Part shown: in pieces, positions 1 through 8,125 of the stretch
How the letters are laid out: each line of letters starts with the position of its first letter
Position numbering within the stretch: the stretch's first letter is position 1
DNA from: CAYLYP01 sp964387795
GTDB lineage: Bacteria > Bacteroidota > Bacteroidia > Bacteroidales > UBA7960
Assembly (NCBI GenBank): GCA_964387795.1
Contig: CAYLYP010000025.1
Coordinates: 1-36,653, forward strand
Length of the DNA stretch: 36,653 bases
Direction: 5' to 3'
Notes under the pieces: generated by a model
The model's input: the letters and a program-made list of their open reading frames with translations, nothing else
Databases searched by the model: none
What the model was told of the DNA's origin: nothing
Made by a program: the position numbers and the translations under genes

Positions 1-50
<50 letters not shown>

Positions 51-89
51 CAACAAACCTCACAGGTTTCTTGAAAAGTGAATGGAATT

Positions 90-163
90 CGGGGTGTGGC
101 GCAGTTGGCTAGCGCACCTGCTTTGGGAGCAGGGGGTCCCAGGTTCGAGTCCTGGTACCCCGA
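90..163 (+). tRNA. tRNA-Pro (anticodon TGG)
   Basis: A complete cloverleaf: acceptor CGGGGTG pairs with TACCCCG, the D arm contains AGTTGGCTAG, the anticodon stem CCTGC/GCAGG closes a loop with TGG, and the T arm is CCAGG-TTCGAGT-CCTGG. The discriminator is A163. CCA is not encoded, unlike the tRNA-Ser just upstream. It lies 39 bp from tRNA-Ser and is followed by a terminator. Confidence 0.95.
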
Positions 164-173
164 CATAAAAAAG

Positions 174-208
174 AAACGTCTCCGGTTAGCCTTGAGACGT
201 TTTTTTTT
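174..208 (+). terminator. Rho-independent terminator after tRNA-Ser/tRNA-Pro
   Basis: A nine-base stem AAACGTCTC (174-182) pairs with GAGACGTTT (194-202), with an 11-base loop and a T run to 208. It lies 10 bp after tRNA-Pro and probably ends the tRNA-Ser/tRNA-Pro transcript. Confidence 0.85.
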
Positions 209-287
209 CAAACATAAATTAACATGCTTCGTTCTTTATGGCTTGTTTTAACCTATTTTTGTACTGATATCCATTTTATCAGTTCAG

Positions 288-361
288 GGTTCCGTAGCTC
301 AGCTGGATAGAGCAACAGCCTTCTAAGCTGTGGGTCACAGGTTCGAATCCTGTCGGAATCA
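288..361 (+). tRNA. tRNA-Arg (anticodon TCT)
   Basis: A complete cloverleaf: acceptor GGTTCCG pairs with CGGAATC (one G-T pair), the D arm is GCTC-AGCTGGATA-GAGC, the anticodon stem ACAGC/GCTGT closes loop CTTCTAA giving TCT, and the T arm is ACAGG-TTCGAAT-CCTGT. The discriminator is A361 and CCA is not encoded. It has its own downstream terminator and is separated from tRNA-Pro by a terminator and about 80 bp, so it is probably a separate transcript. Confidence 0.94.
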
Positions 362-363
362 CT

Positions 364-393
364 AAAAAGCCCTGCTTGCGCAGGGCTTTTTTT
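364..393 (+). terminator. Rho-independent terminator after tRNA-Arg
   Basis: The stem AAAAAGCCCTGC pairs with GCAGGGCTTTTT around a TTGC loop and ends in seven T. The A-run on the left arm means it could also stop leftward transcription from the TPR locus, which ends at 447. Confidence 0.88.
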
Positions 394-446
394 GTTTTAA
401 TACATTTCCATTGCCTTTGAAGGTCTTTGATTTCAATCTTCACTCC

Positions 447-1010
447 TTAGTATTTCTTCCTGTGAAAGCTGTTTTCTGAATTCAATTCTATCATATTGTC
501 TGAATACCAATCTGCAAAACCCTCAAATTTCATTGTATTTTCATTATACCATGCTTCAAAGGCCTGCTCATCTCCCATCATGAAAAGCCAATGGTTATAC
601 GCCTCAAAATGGCCTTGTTCAATCAATTTCTTATGATAATCGAATAATACATTTTAGCTTATTGCCATCTCCCTGTTGTCCTGATAGCTATAATTTATCC
701 CTATCAACTGATAAACCTGATCAAACATATCCTTGTGTTTTAAACATTTTACCAATGTTTCAATGGACTTCTCATAGTCTTTCTTCATCGTGTAGGCATA
801 GGCTTTTTCATAAGCAATCATAGTGTTTTTCTTGTCAAGCTTGAGGGCTTCATCAAGCATTTCAATGGCCTTGTCCGGATTGCCATTATCCATTACTTCA
901 ATGGCTTCCAGCATTATCTTCCTGGCTTGTTCTTTTTTTGATTGTGCATTTGCTCCAATTGCAAATAACATGACTAGGGCAAATCCTGTTAAAATAATTT
1001 TGATTCTCAT
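447..1010 (-). pseudogene. Exported TPR protein interrupted by an in-frame TAA stop
   Basis: The reading frame starts at 1010 with a signal peptide (about residues 1-22, ending GANAQ) followed by two or three TPR-like helical pairs (about 28-110). It meets TAA at 654-656 after 118 residues. Reading on in the same frame gives a further 68 sense codons, ending at TAA 447-449. The translated tail is aromatic-rich and well formed (for example GHFEAYNHWLFMMGDEQAFE and a final RKKY) and resembles a normal C-terminus of this kind of protein. This suggests one ancestral gene with a nonsense mutation, perhaps with TPR units lost at the junction. The 118-residue product may still be made. It lies 34 bp downstream of the gene at 1045-1467 and is probably cotranscribed with it. 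A sequencing error is possible. Confidence 0.6.
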
Positions 1011-1044
1011 AAGGTGTTGTTTTTATATTGCTGTATTAAATTGC

Positions 1045-1467
1045 TTATAACATTGCGTCTTTAATAGCATTAATCCTGGCTTCTCGTTCAAATGAAAATG
1101 TCTTATCCATTTCTGCACAATAGTTTGATAGCAATAAGGACTTTTGCAAACAGGGCAGGTCTTTTGGATGGCCCGCCTCTTCCATACCCTCCAGAAAAAG
1201 TATTTGCGCCAGGAGCTCAAGATTATCATTGTTTAAACTTCTGAAGCCCGATAAATAGTCCAATGCACCTTCATCTTCAAGTGACAAAAAATGCTTCAAA
1301 TCAAATCCTGCCTGATCCTTCAATTCTTCAAACAAGTTACCAACAACCAATTCAGTCTGGCTTTCTTCTGTTTGGATATTGACTGCTTTCCTGCCTAAAA
1401 AAGCCCTGAGCATCATCCCTATTTTTTCAATCTCACGAAGAAGATAATCCTTTTGTTCTACACCCAT
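1045..1467 (-). CDS. Conserved small protein of unknown function, DYLLREIEKIG N-terminus
   Basis: A 140-residue, acidic, probably all-helical cytoplasmic protein with no signal peptide or membrane segment. The N-terminus (DYLLREIEKIGMMLRAFLG) is the part most likely to be conserved, because small Bacteroidota proteins with this opening occur beside TPR genes. I cannot name a domain or reaction. The C-terminal half has helix pairs that could be a degenerate TPR-like fold. The gene is upstream of, and 34 bp from, the broken TPR gene, suggesting a two-gene unit. Confidence 0.72.
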   Translation of the reverse strand: MGVEQKDYLLREIEKIGMMLRAFLGRKAVNIQTEESQTELVVGNLFEELKDQAGFDLKHFLSLEDEGALDYLSGFRSLNNDNLELLAQILFLEGMEEAGHPKDLPCLQKSLLLSNYCAEMDKTFSFEREARINAIKDAML

Positions 1468-1648
1468 GACAAGATTATTTTGATTGTTAAACAGAACATC
1501 ATAATTAGGGTCATCATTTAAACTGGAAATACTAAAAAAGCAGGTTCAAATATCATGGCCTAAAATGATAAAAATCATCACATCAGGTATCAGGAAACAG
1601 CTTATTCTGAAAACAGACAGTTTTTAACACCCCTTTTTTCAGCAGAAC

Positions 1649-2554
1649 CTACTTAGTTACGGCAGGGAGAACAACCCTAAACCCGATATCACCAAATAAA
1701 TCAGGATTAACACTTCTGCGATGGGCAGAGCGACAGCTTGATGCTATGCTGCCCCATCCTCCTCCCCTGACAACTTTCCGGCTACCATTAGCAGGTCCTG
1801 TGGGATTCACAATAAGCTCTTCCGGATATGCTGCATACCAATCGTAACACCATTCGTACACATTCCCGTGCATATCATAAAGCCCAAATAAATTGGGAGG
1901 ATAAGTGCCAACAGCCTGTGGTTTTCCGGGATAGTCAATATTTATGTTTTCGCATTCAGCATAAGCCTGCGCCCAATTATAATTTGCATCTCCCGATGCA
2001 AGACATCCCCCACTATGAAATGGCCCTGAATTGGCAGCCCGACAGGCATATTCCCATTCTGCCTCGGTGGGCAACCGTCCCCCCTTCCATGTGGCATACG
2101 CCATAGCCCCATACCAGGTTGCTCCTGTTACAGGATGGTTCATATAACCCCGCTCCCATTCCCAGGCCTCCCCATTATAGTGTAAGCCCCAGTTATAATC
2201 GTCTGAACTCTCTTTTATCAATACTTCTTCAGGATATATGCCCGCTGTGTCTATCCCGTCAGCCCCTATGCCCCTCTCATTTAAAAAATCAACATACTGG
2301 GCATTTGTAACCTCATATTTACTCATCAAAAAACCGCTCAATTCAACAATATGGATCCGCTCATCAGTTTTCCGCCCTGTTTCATCATCCGGACTACCCA
2401 TGGGTAATAAACCTGCCGGTATTGATACCGTCTCAAAAGGTATTTTTTTTGAAAGGTCATCCGGCCCTGCTTCCTTTTCACAGGATGGCAGCAAGGCCAC
2501 TATCAGCATCGCAAAAACTATTTTAAGAAAAGAATTGCTTGTTATATTATTCAT
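1649..2554 (-). CDS. SUMF1/FGE-fold (formylglycine-generating-enzyme-like) lipoprotein
   Basis: 301 residues. The N-terminus is a lipoprotein signal with Cys25 in LLPSC, so the protein is probably anchored to a membrane outside the cytoplasm. Residues about 40-297 carry the SUMF1 landmarks in order: an early PMGSPDDE, SKYEVTNAQYVDFLN, HPVTGATWYGAMAYATW, GGRLPTEAEWEYACRA, NLFGLYDMHGNVYEWCYDW, and VVRGGGW leading to GFRVVLP. True formylglycine-generating enzymes carry two copper-binding cysteines in the segment after RGG. Here that segment (WGSIASSCRSAHRR) keeps only one. Sulfatase maturation is therefore doubtful, and a ligand-binding or structural role as in other SUMF1-fold proteins is more likely. 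No sulfatase gene is nearby. The stop is TAG at 1649-1651. Confidence 0.9.
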   Translation of the reverse strand: MNNITSNSFLKIVFAMLIVALLPSCEKEAGPDDLSKKIPFETVSIPAGLLPMGSPDDETGRKTDERIHIVELSGFLMSKYEVTNAQYVDFLNERGIGADGIDTAGIYPEEVLIKESSDDYNWGLHYNGEAWEWERGYMNHPVTGATWYGAMAYATWKGGRLPTEAEWEYACRAANSGPFHSGGCLASGDANYNWAQAYAECENINIDYPGKPQAVGTYPPNLFGLYDMHGNVYEWCYDWYAAYPEELIVNPTGPANGSRKVVRGGGWGSIASSCRSAHRRSVNPDLFGDIGFRVVLPAVTK

Positions 2555-2989
2555 CTTTGTTCTTTTAGCAGGTTCATGTTTTGGCTCCCTGAATGGCCTG
2601 ACAAAAAAGTCTTCATTAAAACCTCCAGGTCATTAACAGCTTCTTTCTTATTTAATTAACGGTTCTTAAAACTTATTATTATCAAGAAATCATGCTGACC
2701 AACAACATTATCCCTAACAAAAATACATATTACCCTTTTATTATTCTAATTTATACATTATTTATTGCGCTATATCAAACACCAGACAGCAGATTTTATT
2801 TACAGCGCCCTGCCTTGCGAAAAATGTTTTTTGGACAACCTGGTGCTATAAGCAATATTTCATGCTTTAAAACAGCCCCAAAAGCTTCTGAAAGGGAAAT
2901 AACCAACAGGCAATATGCAAAAATCACAGCATGGCCCTTAACATGTAGTCATATCCCTTTATTCCAGTTTTTCAAAGCAATGCAACCAA
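2555..2989. other. AT-rich intergenic region, 435 bp
   Basis: This lies upstream of the SUMF1 lipoprotein gene and downstream of the outer-membrane operon, so it should hold the promoter of the former and the terminator of the latter. I found no convincing TAnnTTTG element on the minus strand and no strong hairpin with a T-run. A plus-strand open frame here has no recognisable protein character. Confidence 0.5.
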
Positions 2990-3571
2990 TTAAAACTTAT
3001 ATATCAAACCCAATCTTAAAGGGTTTTCTGATTTTCCTTTGTAATTCAAGAGCCATTCTTTACCCATCTCAGCGTTCAGGCCAAGGTGCCGGGTAAAGTA
3101 ATATGATATACCTCCACCTAATAAGCTATTCCAACCGTGAAATATACCATAATAATTCTTAGGCAAATACACTCCCCCAAACTGCACAGTTAGGTAAGCA
3201 TCGAAACGAAGGTTCTTGCCGGGAAGCAGGTAAGGCAAAAGATGATAATTCAAATGGGCATTAAAAGACGGGGCATAGCGATACCCCCTGCTTAGTACAT
3301 TCAAATAAGGGTCATCTTCTGCAATTACCACATAATAAGCATATTTAAAACCCACATCAAGGCCGGCTTCTAAGTTTGGATGGAAACCATAATTCGCCCC
3401 AAGCATTAGATATGCTTCATGTAGCCTGGAATTAATTTTCATCTCTGGAGCCCCTCTAAGCCTCATGTTCCACCGGCCTTTTATAAACGACTCCTGCCCT
3501 TGGGCAAATGACGCCGACAATGAAAGTATAGCAATAAGTGCCAGGTGGCAGGAAAGAATTCTTTTATTCAT
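2990..3571 (-). CDS. Small outer-membrane beta-barrel protein (operon partner of the TonB receptor)
   Basis: 193 residues with a signal peptide (about 1-25, ending FAQGQ). The rest alternates short amphipathic strands rich in Tyr, Phe and Gly (for example EAGLDVGFKYAYYV, SLLGGGISYYFTRHLGLNAEMG) and ends in LRLGLIYKF, a typical terminal strand with a C-terminal Phe for outer-membrane assembly. It has no family-specific motif I can name. Its start overlaps the end of the TonB-receptor gene by 8 bp, so it is almost certainly translated from the same mRNA as the last gene of the DUF4249 / receptor / barrel operon. A role in the same uptake or envelope system is inferred only from position. Confidence 0.82.
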   Translation of the reverse strand: MNKRILSCHLALIAILSLSASFAQGQESFIKGRWNMRLRGAPEMKINSRLHEAYLMLGANYGFHPNLEAGLDVGFKYAYYVVIAEDDPYLNVLSRGYRYAPSFNAHLNYHLLPYLLPGKNLRFDAYLTVQFGGVYLPKNYYGIFHGWNSLLGGGISYYFTRHLGLNAEMGKEWLLNYKGKSENPLRLGLIYKF

Positions 3572-5978
3572 GATAAAGCAGTTTTTGTAAACGTTGTTGA
3601 AATGAAGGCCTTTCTGATTTATCCCTTTGGTTAAAATAATACCTGTATGACACTGTTGGTATTATTGTAAAGAGCGCAAGCTGATATAAAGAATATGGTT
3701 TATAAGCCATGCCGCTGCTTTCCGGGTTGATGATTTCGCCCGATGGCCCGGTATTGTAATAATAATACACAGGGTTTTTCCTGTTATAGGCATTATAAAG
3801 GCCAAATGTCCAGGTGGCATATAGCTTGTTATTGACTGAAAAACGGTTAACAGAGTAGCTTATATCTAATCTGTGGTAGTTTTTCATCCTGGAGCTGTTA
3901 CGGTCCCCATAAATATATGCCTCATACATATATGGCCTCCCCTCTTCATCATATTCAAGCGAAGGGATTAACTGCCTTCCGATAACAGGGGTATAAGGCT
4001 GGCCTGTCTGATAAACCCATGCAATAGTGAGCGATGCACGTTTGTTAAAATGACGGGAAGCTGAAAGGGAGATGGTGTGGGGACGATCGTAATCAAAGCG
4101 GTATGGCTGACCATGATTTATTTCAGGAAAGATACGGGTAGCCCGGCTCCATGCATAGCTTGCAAAGCCTGTGTACTTTCCTTTTGTCTTACGAAGAAAA
4201 AACTCAGCTCCCCAGGCCTCACCCTTGCCTCCACTTTCAATTTTTGATTGCCAATTGGCATCCCCCCTCAGGTTAAAAAAACCTTCCTTGTATGTGGCAA
4301 GATCAATAAGGTCTTTATAATACAGGTTTACTTCTGCCATATAGGTCCCATCATTAAAATCACCAGTCCATCCCAATGTATATTGATTTGATTTGGATGG
4401 CAGGATATGTCCCCCCGCCGGGATCCACACTTCATTGGAAAAAAGGGAACCGGGTGTGAACAGCAGGTGCGAGAACTGGTTTACGTACATATAGCTCATG
4501 TTTAACTGATGGTTGGCATTTAGCCTTTGCTGCACAAGCAAACGTGGCTCAAGTTTTATATCATTGAACCCTCCATTATGGTAATAAAGGCCCCTTAATC
4601 CGGCGGTTAATTCCATCCGCCAGGGTAGGACAAAATGATTTTCGAGATAAAGCGCATTTTCAAGTGTATTTGACCTCAAAAACTTAATCGAAAAATCCTG
4701 GTTCGATCGTTTTGCAGAAACAGGCAACATAGAAGTGAAAAATGAATTAAGCCCAAAATTCAATTTCCAATTATCATTTATAAAAAACTTCCAGGCTGAA
4801 ATAGCTGTCAGCATATCAACTGATGACGAAAAATCGGAGTAAAGGCTTGTCACCCCTTCTTCGTCCATATATGAAATCTTTTGATTTTCACTGTTCCTGT
4901 ATCGGGAATAGGCTATTGTATTTTCAGCAAACAAGCGTGTTGAGGCCATGTATTTCCAGCCAGCCGAAAGCATCGTGTTGCCCCATATATATGTGAGCCT
5001 GCTTTTATCTTCCGGCTCCTCGTTATTCTCTTTTGATTTAAAAAGCCAGTAGTCATCCCCTTGAAAGACATTGAAATGGAAACTGTTACGTGCATCAGCC
5101 TTCCACGAAACCTTTGCATTAATATCATGAAAACCATATAATACTTTTGCACCATTGCCTTCACTTAATGAAGAAACTGCCCAAAAATAGGCATCGAACA
5201 AAGTTTTACGCCCTGTAACAATATATGTTGTGTTCTTATTCAAAGGCCCTTCAAAAGTAAGGGAAAGATCAGTAAGCCCAATGTGGTAAGAACCTTTAAA
5301 TGCCGAATTATTGCCTTCCCTCTGGGTAATATTCACAATTGAAGATAGCTTCCCACCAAAACGTGCCGGGAATGCCCCTTTATATAAATCAAGGTTGTTA
5401 ATGATATCAGGGTTGAAAGCCGACATAAAGCCTCCCAAATGGTTGACATATATAAGGGGGACATTGTCCAAAAGGTACATATTCTCTCCCGGATTCCCGC
5501 CCCTTACCAGAAGCAGGCTCGATCCTTCACTCTGTGACATTATCCCGGGCAATAATTGCATCGCCCGCATCACATCCGGCTTCCCGCTCAACGAAGGGAG
5601 CGACTGCAGTTCCATCGGGCTCAAGGTGGAAATATTACTTTCGGGAAGCCTGCTTGTCCTTACCTCTACCTGATCCAGCAACTTGCCCGCCATCAGGTTT
5701 ATCTCGACCAGTGTATCCGCAAGCCCTGAAGCATATATCTTTTGAGGCGAATAACCCACATAGGAAAATGTGATACTATCGCCATTATTTAACGACAGTG
5801 TGAAAAACCCATTAAGGTCTGTCACTGTTCCTTTACCGGCACAATATACAGTGGCACCAATAAGCCGTTCGCCGTTTGACGCATCTTTAACAATCCCTGA
5901 TATCCGGCCCTGGGTAAAAGCTGTAAAATGCATTGAAACCAAAATGCATATTGAAAAAATAGGTCTAATAATCCGCAT
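3564..5978 (-). CDS. TonB-dependent outer-membrane receptor with carboxypeptidase-regulatory-like N-domain
   Basis: 804 residues. A signal peptide (about 1-22) is followed by a CarboxypepD_reg-like beta-sandwich (about 24-100: GRISGIVKDASNGERLIGATVY, then TVTDLNGFFTLSL and ITFSYVGY). The plug domain comes next (about 105-225, with RVMQ-like DVMRAMQLLPGI, LLVRGGNPGENMYLLDNVPL and PARFGGKLSSIVNI), then a long 22-strand-type barrel. Such receptors import large or scarce ligands using TonB energy. The ligand cannot be read from the sequence. The upstream DUF4249 lipoprotein ends 3 bp before the start codon. That pairing is recurrent in Bacteroidota, with the lipoprotein probably acting like a SusD-type surface partner. 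It is not a SusC of the polysaccharide type, because no SusD follows and the protein is shorter than usual SusC. Confidence 0.93.
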   Translation of the reverse strand: MRIIRPIFSICILVSMHFTAFTQGRISGIVKDASNGERLIGATVYCAGKGTVTDLNGFFTLSLNNGDSITFSYVGYSPQKIYASGLADTLVEINLMAGKLLDQVEVRTSRLPESNISTLSPMELQSLPSLSGKPDVMRAMQLLPGIMSQSEGSSLLLVRGGNPGENMYLLDNVPLIYVNHLGGFMSAFNPDIINNLDLYKGAFPARFGGKLSSIVNITQREGNNSAFKGSYHIGLTDLSLTFEGPLNKNTTYIVTGRKTLFDAYFWAVSSLSEGNGAKVLYGFHDINAKVSWKADARNSFHFNVFQGDDYWLFKSKENNEEPEDKSRLTYIWGNTMLSAGWKYMASTRLFAENTIAYSRYRNSENQKISYMDEEGVTSLYSDFSSSVDMLTAISAWKFFINDNWKLNFGLNSFFTSMLPVSAKRSNQDFSIKFLRSNTLENALYLENHFVLPWRMELTAGLRGLYYHNGGFNDIKLEPRLLVQQRLNANHQLNMSYMYVNQFSHLLFTPGSLFSNEVWIPAGGHILPSKSNQYTLGWTGDFNDGTYMAEVNLYYKDLIDLATYKEGFFNLRGDANWQSKIESGGKGEAWGAEFFLRKTKGKYTGFASYAWSRATRIFPEINHGQPYRFDYDRPHTISLSASRHFNKRASLTIAWVYQTGQPYTPVIGRQLIPSLEYDEEGRPYMYEAYIYGDRNSSRMKNYHRLDISYSVNRFSVNNKLYATWTFGLYNAYNRKNPVYYYYNTGPSGEIINPESSGMAYKPYSLYQLALFTIIPTVSYRYYFNQRDKSERPSFQQRLQKLLYHE

Positions 5979-5981
5979 GAT

Positions 5982-6878
5982 CTAATAAGTTGGATAAATT
6001 GTATCAGTTGCTACTTTTGAATATGAGGCCACAATTCCATACCCCCCTTCCACATTGCTGTATAAAGGGAATGCCGTTTGAGCATTGAGGCCAAATTCAG
6101 GAAAACGCCCTGTGTCATATAAATATTTTTGTCGGGCAAAAACATAATACTCTTTTGAAACCGACCTCAATTCAAGGATAAGAGGGTAAAGCACAGTAAT
6201 CATATTTCCTGACGAAGTAGAAGTTGAGCGTCCTGTTTCATAATTGATTGTCATTATATATTCAGCTTCATTCATAAGTTCATTGCTGAACAACAATAAT
6301 GGAAGCCCTTCGTTGAGCAATACCGGGTCGGTGATAATACCCAAATATGCATTTCTTTCATAATTTTCTTCTTTAAACAAACGGATACAGACCTCGAAGT
6401 ATCTCTCCTCAGCAGGATTATTCTCAAAAGCAAAACTTATTGCAGGATATGTGAGGCCTTCATCATTTTTACCAGCTATCGGAATATGTTCAAAAGAAAG
6501 CAAACCCAATGGTTCAGGGATAGCACATATAGCTTTCACCGTCCCCATGCCTTCAATACTTAAACGAAGGCTGTATGACTTTCCTGCCTCGGCCAGGTGA
6601 TTAGAGCTAAACCAACCATCGCCTGAGTATTGCATAGCCCCCAAAAATACACTGTCTTCATACAGCTCAACAGTTGCATTTCCTATTCCCTCCAATTCCA
6701 TGGTATCCAAACTTGATGCAATGGAAACATGGGCTTCTATGGGTGCTCCATCAATGATTATTGAATTCAGCACCGGAACCGGGCCAAAATCAGCAATATC
6801 TGTATCAACCAAATCCCGACAGGAAGTGAATAATAAGATACTTGCAATAAAAAAGAAAAAATGCTTGAAATTGAACAT
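5982..6878 (-). CDS. DUF4249-family lipoprotein, partner of the TonB receptor
   Basis: 298 residues. The N-terminus is a lipoprotein signal with Cys20 in LLFTSC. A beta-rich body follows, beginning PVPVLNSIIIDGAPIEAHVSIASSLD and GIGNATVELYEDSVFLG, which is characteristic of DUF4249: a short TonB-like or Ig-like N-domain, then a long beta domain with the AGKSYSLRL and AICAIPEPL stretches. DUF4249 proteins are regularly encoded directly upstream of TonB receptors with a carboxypeptidase-regulatory-like domain, and that arrangement holds here with a 3-bp gap. A surface ligand-capture or receptor-accessory role is inferred from that association and has not been shown biochemically to my knowledge. 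It is the first gene of the operon. Confidence 0.88.
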   Translation of the reverse strand: MFNFKHFFFFIASILLFTSCRDLVDTDIADFGPVPVLNSIIIDGAPIEAHVSIASSLDTMELEGIGNATVELYEDSVFLGAMQYSGDGWFSSNHLAEAGKSYSLRLSIEGMGTVKAICAIPEPLGLLSFEHIPIAGKNDEGLTYPAISFAFENNPAEERYFEVCIRLFKEENYERNAYLGIITDPVLLNEGLPLLLFSNELMNEAEYIMTINYETGRSTSTSSGNMITVLYPLILELRSVSKEYYVFARQKYLYDTGRFPEFGLNAQTAFPLYSNVEGGYGIVASYSKVATDTIYPTY

Positions 6879-7179
6879 TTTAATGAGATTTAATGATAAA
6901 TTGTATTAAGAAAAAATAAACTGCTTATTCAATTGATCTTACATGTAATGTATTGCAGGCAAAAATAATAAAAACTTATTCCCATTTTGACATATAAGAT
7001 AAAAAACAATGTTTAAGACAAGGGAAGGGTTATGAATAAGAAAAGTTTGGCATTTCGAAGCACTTTCCAGTCAGGTTTCATGTGCTTTTGATACGGGTTG
7101 AAACAATCGACAAACCACTAACCGGAAAATATTTTGCTTTCGATTAAAACCCTTAGACCCTATTTCTTTTATCTTGAGT
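6879..7179. other. Intergenic region between the DUF4249 operon and the restriction operon, 301 bp
   Basis: It should hold the promoter of the DUF4249 operon and the 3' end of the restriction-endonuclease transcript. The only promoter-like piece is a minus-strand TATTTTTG (6960-6967), which matches the Bacteroidota -7 element but has no TTTG at the proper distance. No terminator hairpin is evident after the endonuclease gene. No direct repeat matching the other side of the restriction operon was recognised. Confidence 0.4.
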
Positions 7180-8079
7180 TTATAAAAACTTCCAAATATC
7201 TTCTATCAATAAATTATCAAATGTCTTAATGTGGTCTTTTAAAATGTGTTCCGTTTGCATATTTGGCCTAATGTCACAGTAATATACCCCATCAAGAGGA
7301 TTAAGCTTTACTGTATATCCTTTGAAATGTCCGGGAAGAAAAGACGAATTAATGCAGTATTCACATTCCTTTTTTGTGTTTTTTCTTTGAACATCATTTA
7401 GGAAAATTGCAATATGTGGTGTCGCTTTCCCTGTAAGTTTATTGTATAGGAATTTGTCAATAAATATCTTGTCTATACGGTCTTTGCTTGATGTTTTGAT
7501 TGAACCAATAACTTTAACATCACTTTCTTTCTCAATTATCAGGTCGTGTTGGTAGCTCATATTAAATGTTGGTTCTCCGTCAACAATGACCGGGACTTGA
7601 ATTGTTCCTGATTTGCAGTCAATTCCTATTTCACTGATGATTAAACGGATAAAACGCTCAAACAAATCACCGTTAAGTTTTCTTGTCGTATTAGATTGAC
7701 CAGCAGGTAAACCGTCCAATGCTGAGCCTATCGATTGTTGAATAGTATATGTTGCTTTGTTTAAGATGTTTCTTACAGCTTCATCTTTCTTGTTAATTGT
7801 CTTGATGTTTTTCAGTAAACTTAAAAACTCTTTTGATGATTTTGCAAACTCTTTTGCATCGTACATCAAATTAGAATTTATCGGTCTTGTAATTTGAAAG
7901 TTGCCTTCTTTTTTATACTGATAGAACCGGTAATGATTTTCGTTTTGTGAAACAATAACCGCTTGTAAATTATCTGAGATATAATTCAAATACCCATCGC
8001 AAAAAGAGATGTATGCTTTCAGGTTAGTAAAGTTGCCTTTATCCTTTGCTTTTTCCACTATTTGTTTTAAGCTACTCAT
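7180..8079 (-). CDS. Putative type II restriction endonuclease of the restriction-modification operon
   Basis: 299 residues. Identity as the endonuclease rests on its place directly after the methyltransferase gene and on a PD-(D/E)xK-like core: a helix NGDLFERFIRLIISEIG (about 136-152), then HDLIIEK with D179, then VIGSIKTSSKDR with S193-x-K195. Serine in place of the usual acidic residue before xK resembles the variant (S/T)xK centres of Cfr10I/Bse634I-type enzymes, where the missing acid comes from elsewhere. Glu141 is a candidate. The C-terminal part contains CEYC (239-242) and another Cys near 268, possibly a metal or structural site. I cannot assign a recognition sequence or a named family. 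A 46-bp gap separates it from the methyltransferase gene. Base composition appears more AT-rich than in flanking core genes. Confidence 0.72.
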   Translation of the reverse strand: MSSLKQIVEKAKDKGNFTNLKAYISFCDGYLNYISDNLQAVIVSQNENHYRFYQYKKEGNFQITRPINSNLMYDAKEFAKSSKEFLSLLKNIKTINKKDEAVRNILNKATYTIQQSIGSALDGLPAGQSNTTRKLNGDLFERFIRLIISEIGIDCKSGTIQVPVIVDGEPTFNMSYQHDLIIEKESDVKVIGSIKTSSKDRIDKIFIDKFLYNKLTGKATPHIAIFLNDVQRKNTKKECEYCINSSFLPGHFKGYTVKLNPLDGVYYCDIRPNMQTEHILKDHIKTFDNLLIEDIWKFL

Positions 8080-8125
8080 AGCTATTATTTATTATCAAGG
8101 TGTTCAATATCTGCTTATGACAGGT

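Noticed and set aside
1635..1650. TTTTTCAGCAGAACCT resembles the right terminal repeat of the MITE-like element (15 of 16 bases).
   Set aside because: No further similarity to the element is present to the left, no partner repeat is found at the expected distance, and the match overlaps the SUMF1 gene stop. Chance is likely, though a tiny remnant cannot be excluded.
2692..3096. Plus-strand open frame of 134 codons in and beyond the gap after the SUMF1 gene.
   Set aside because: It overlaps the outer-membrane protein gene, has mixed low-complexity composition and shows no domain, signal peptide or promoter.
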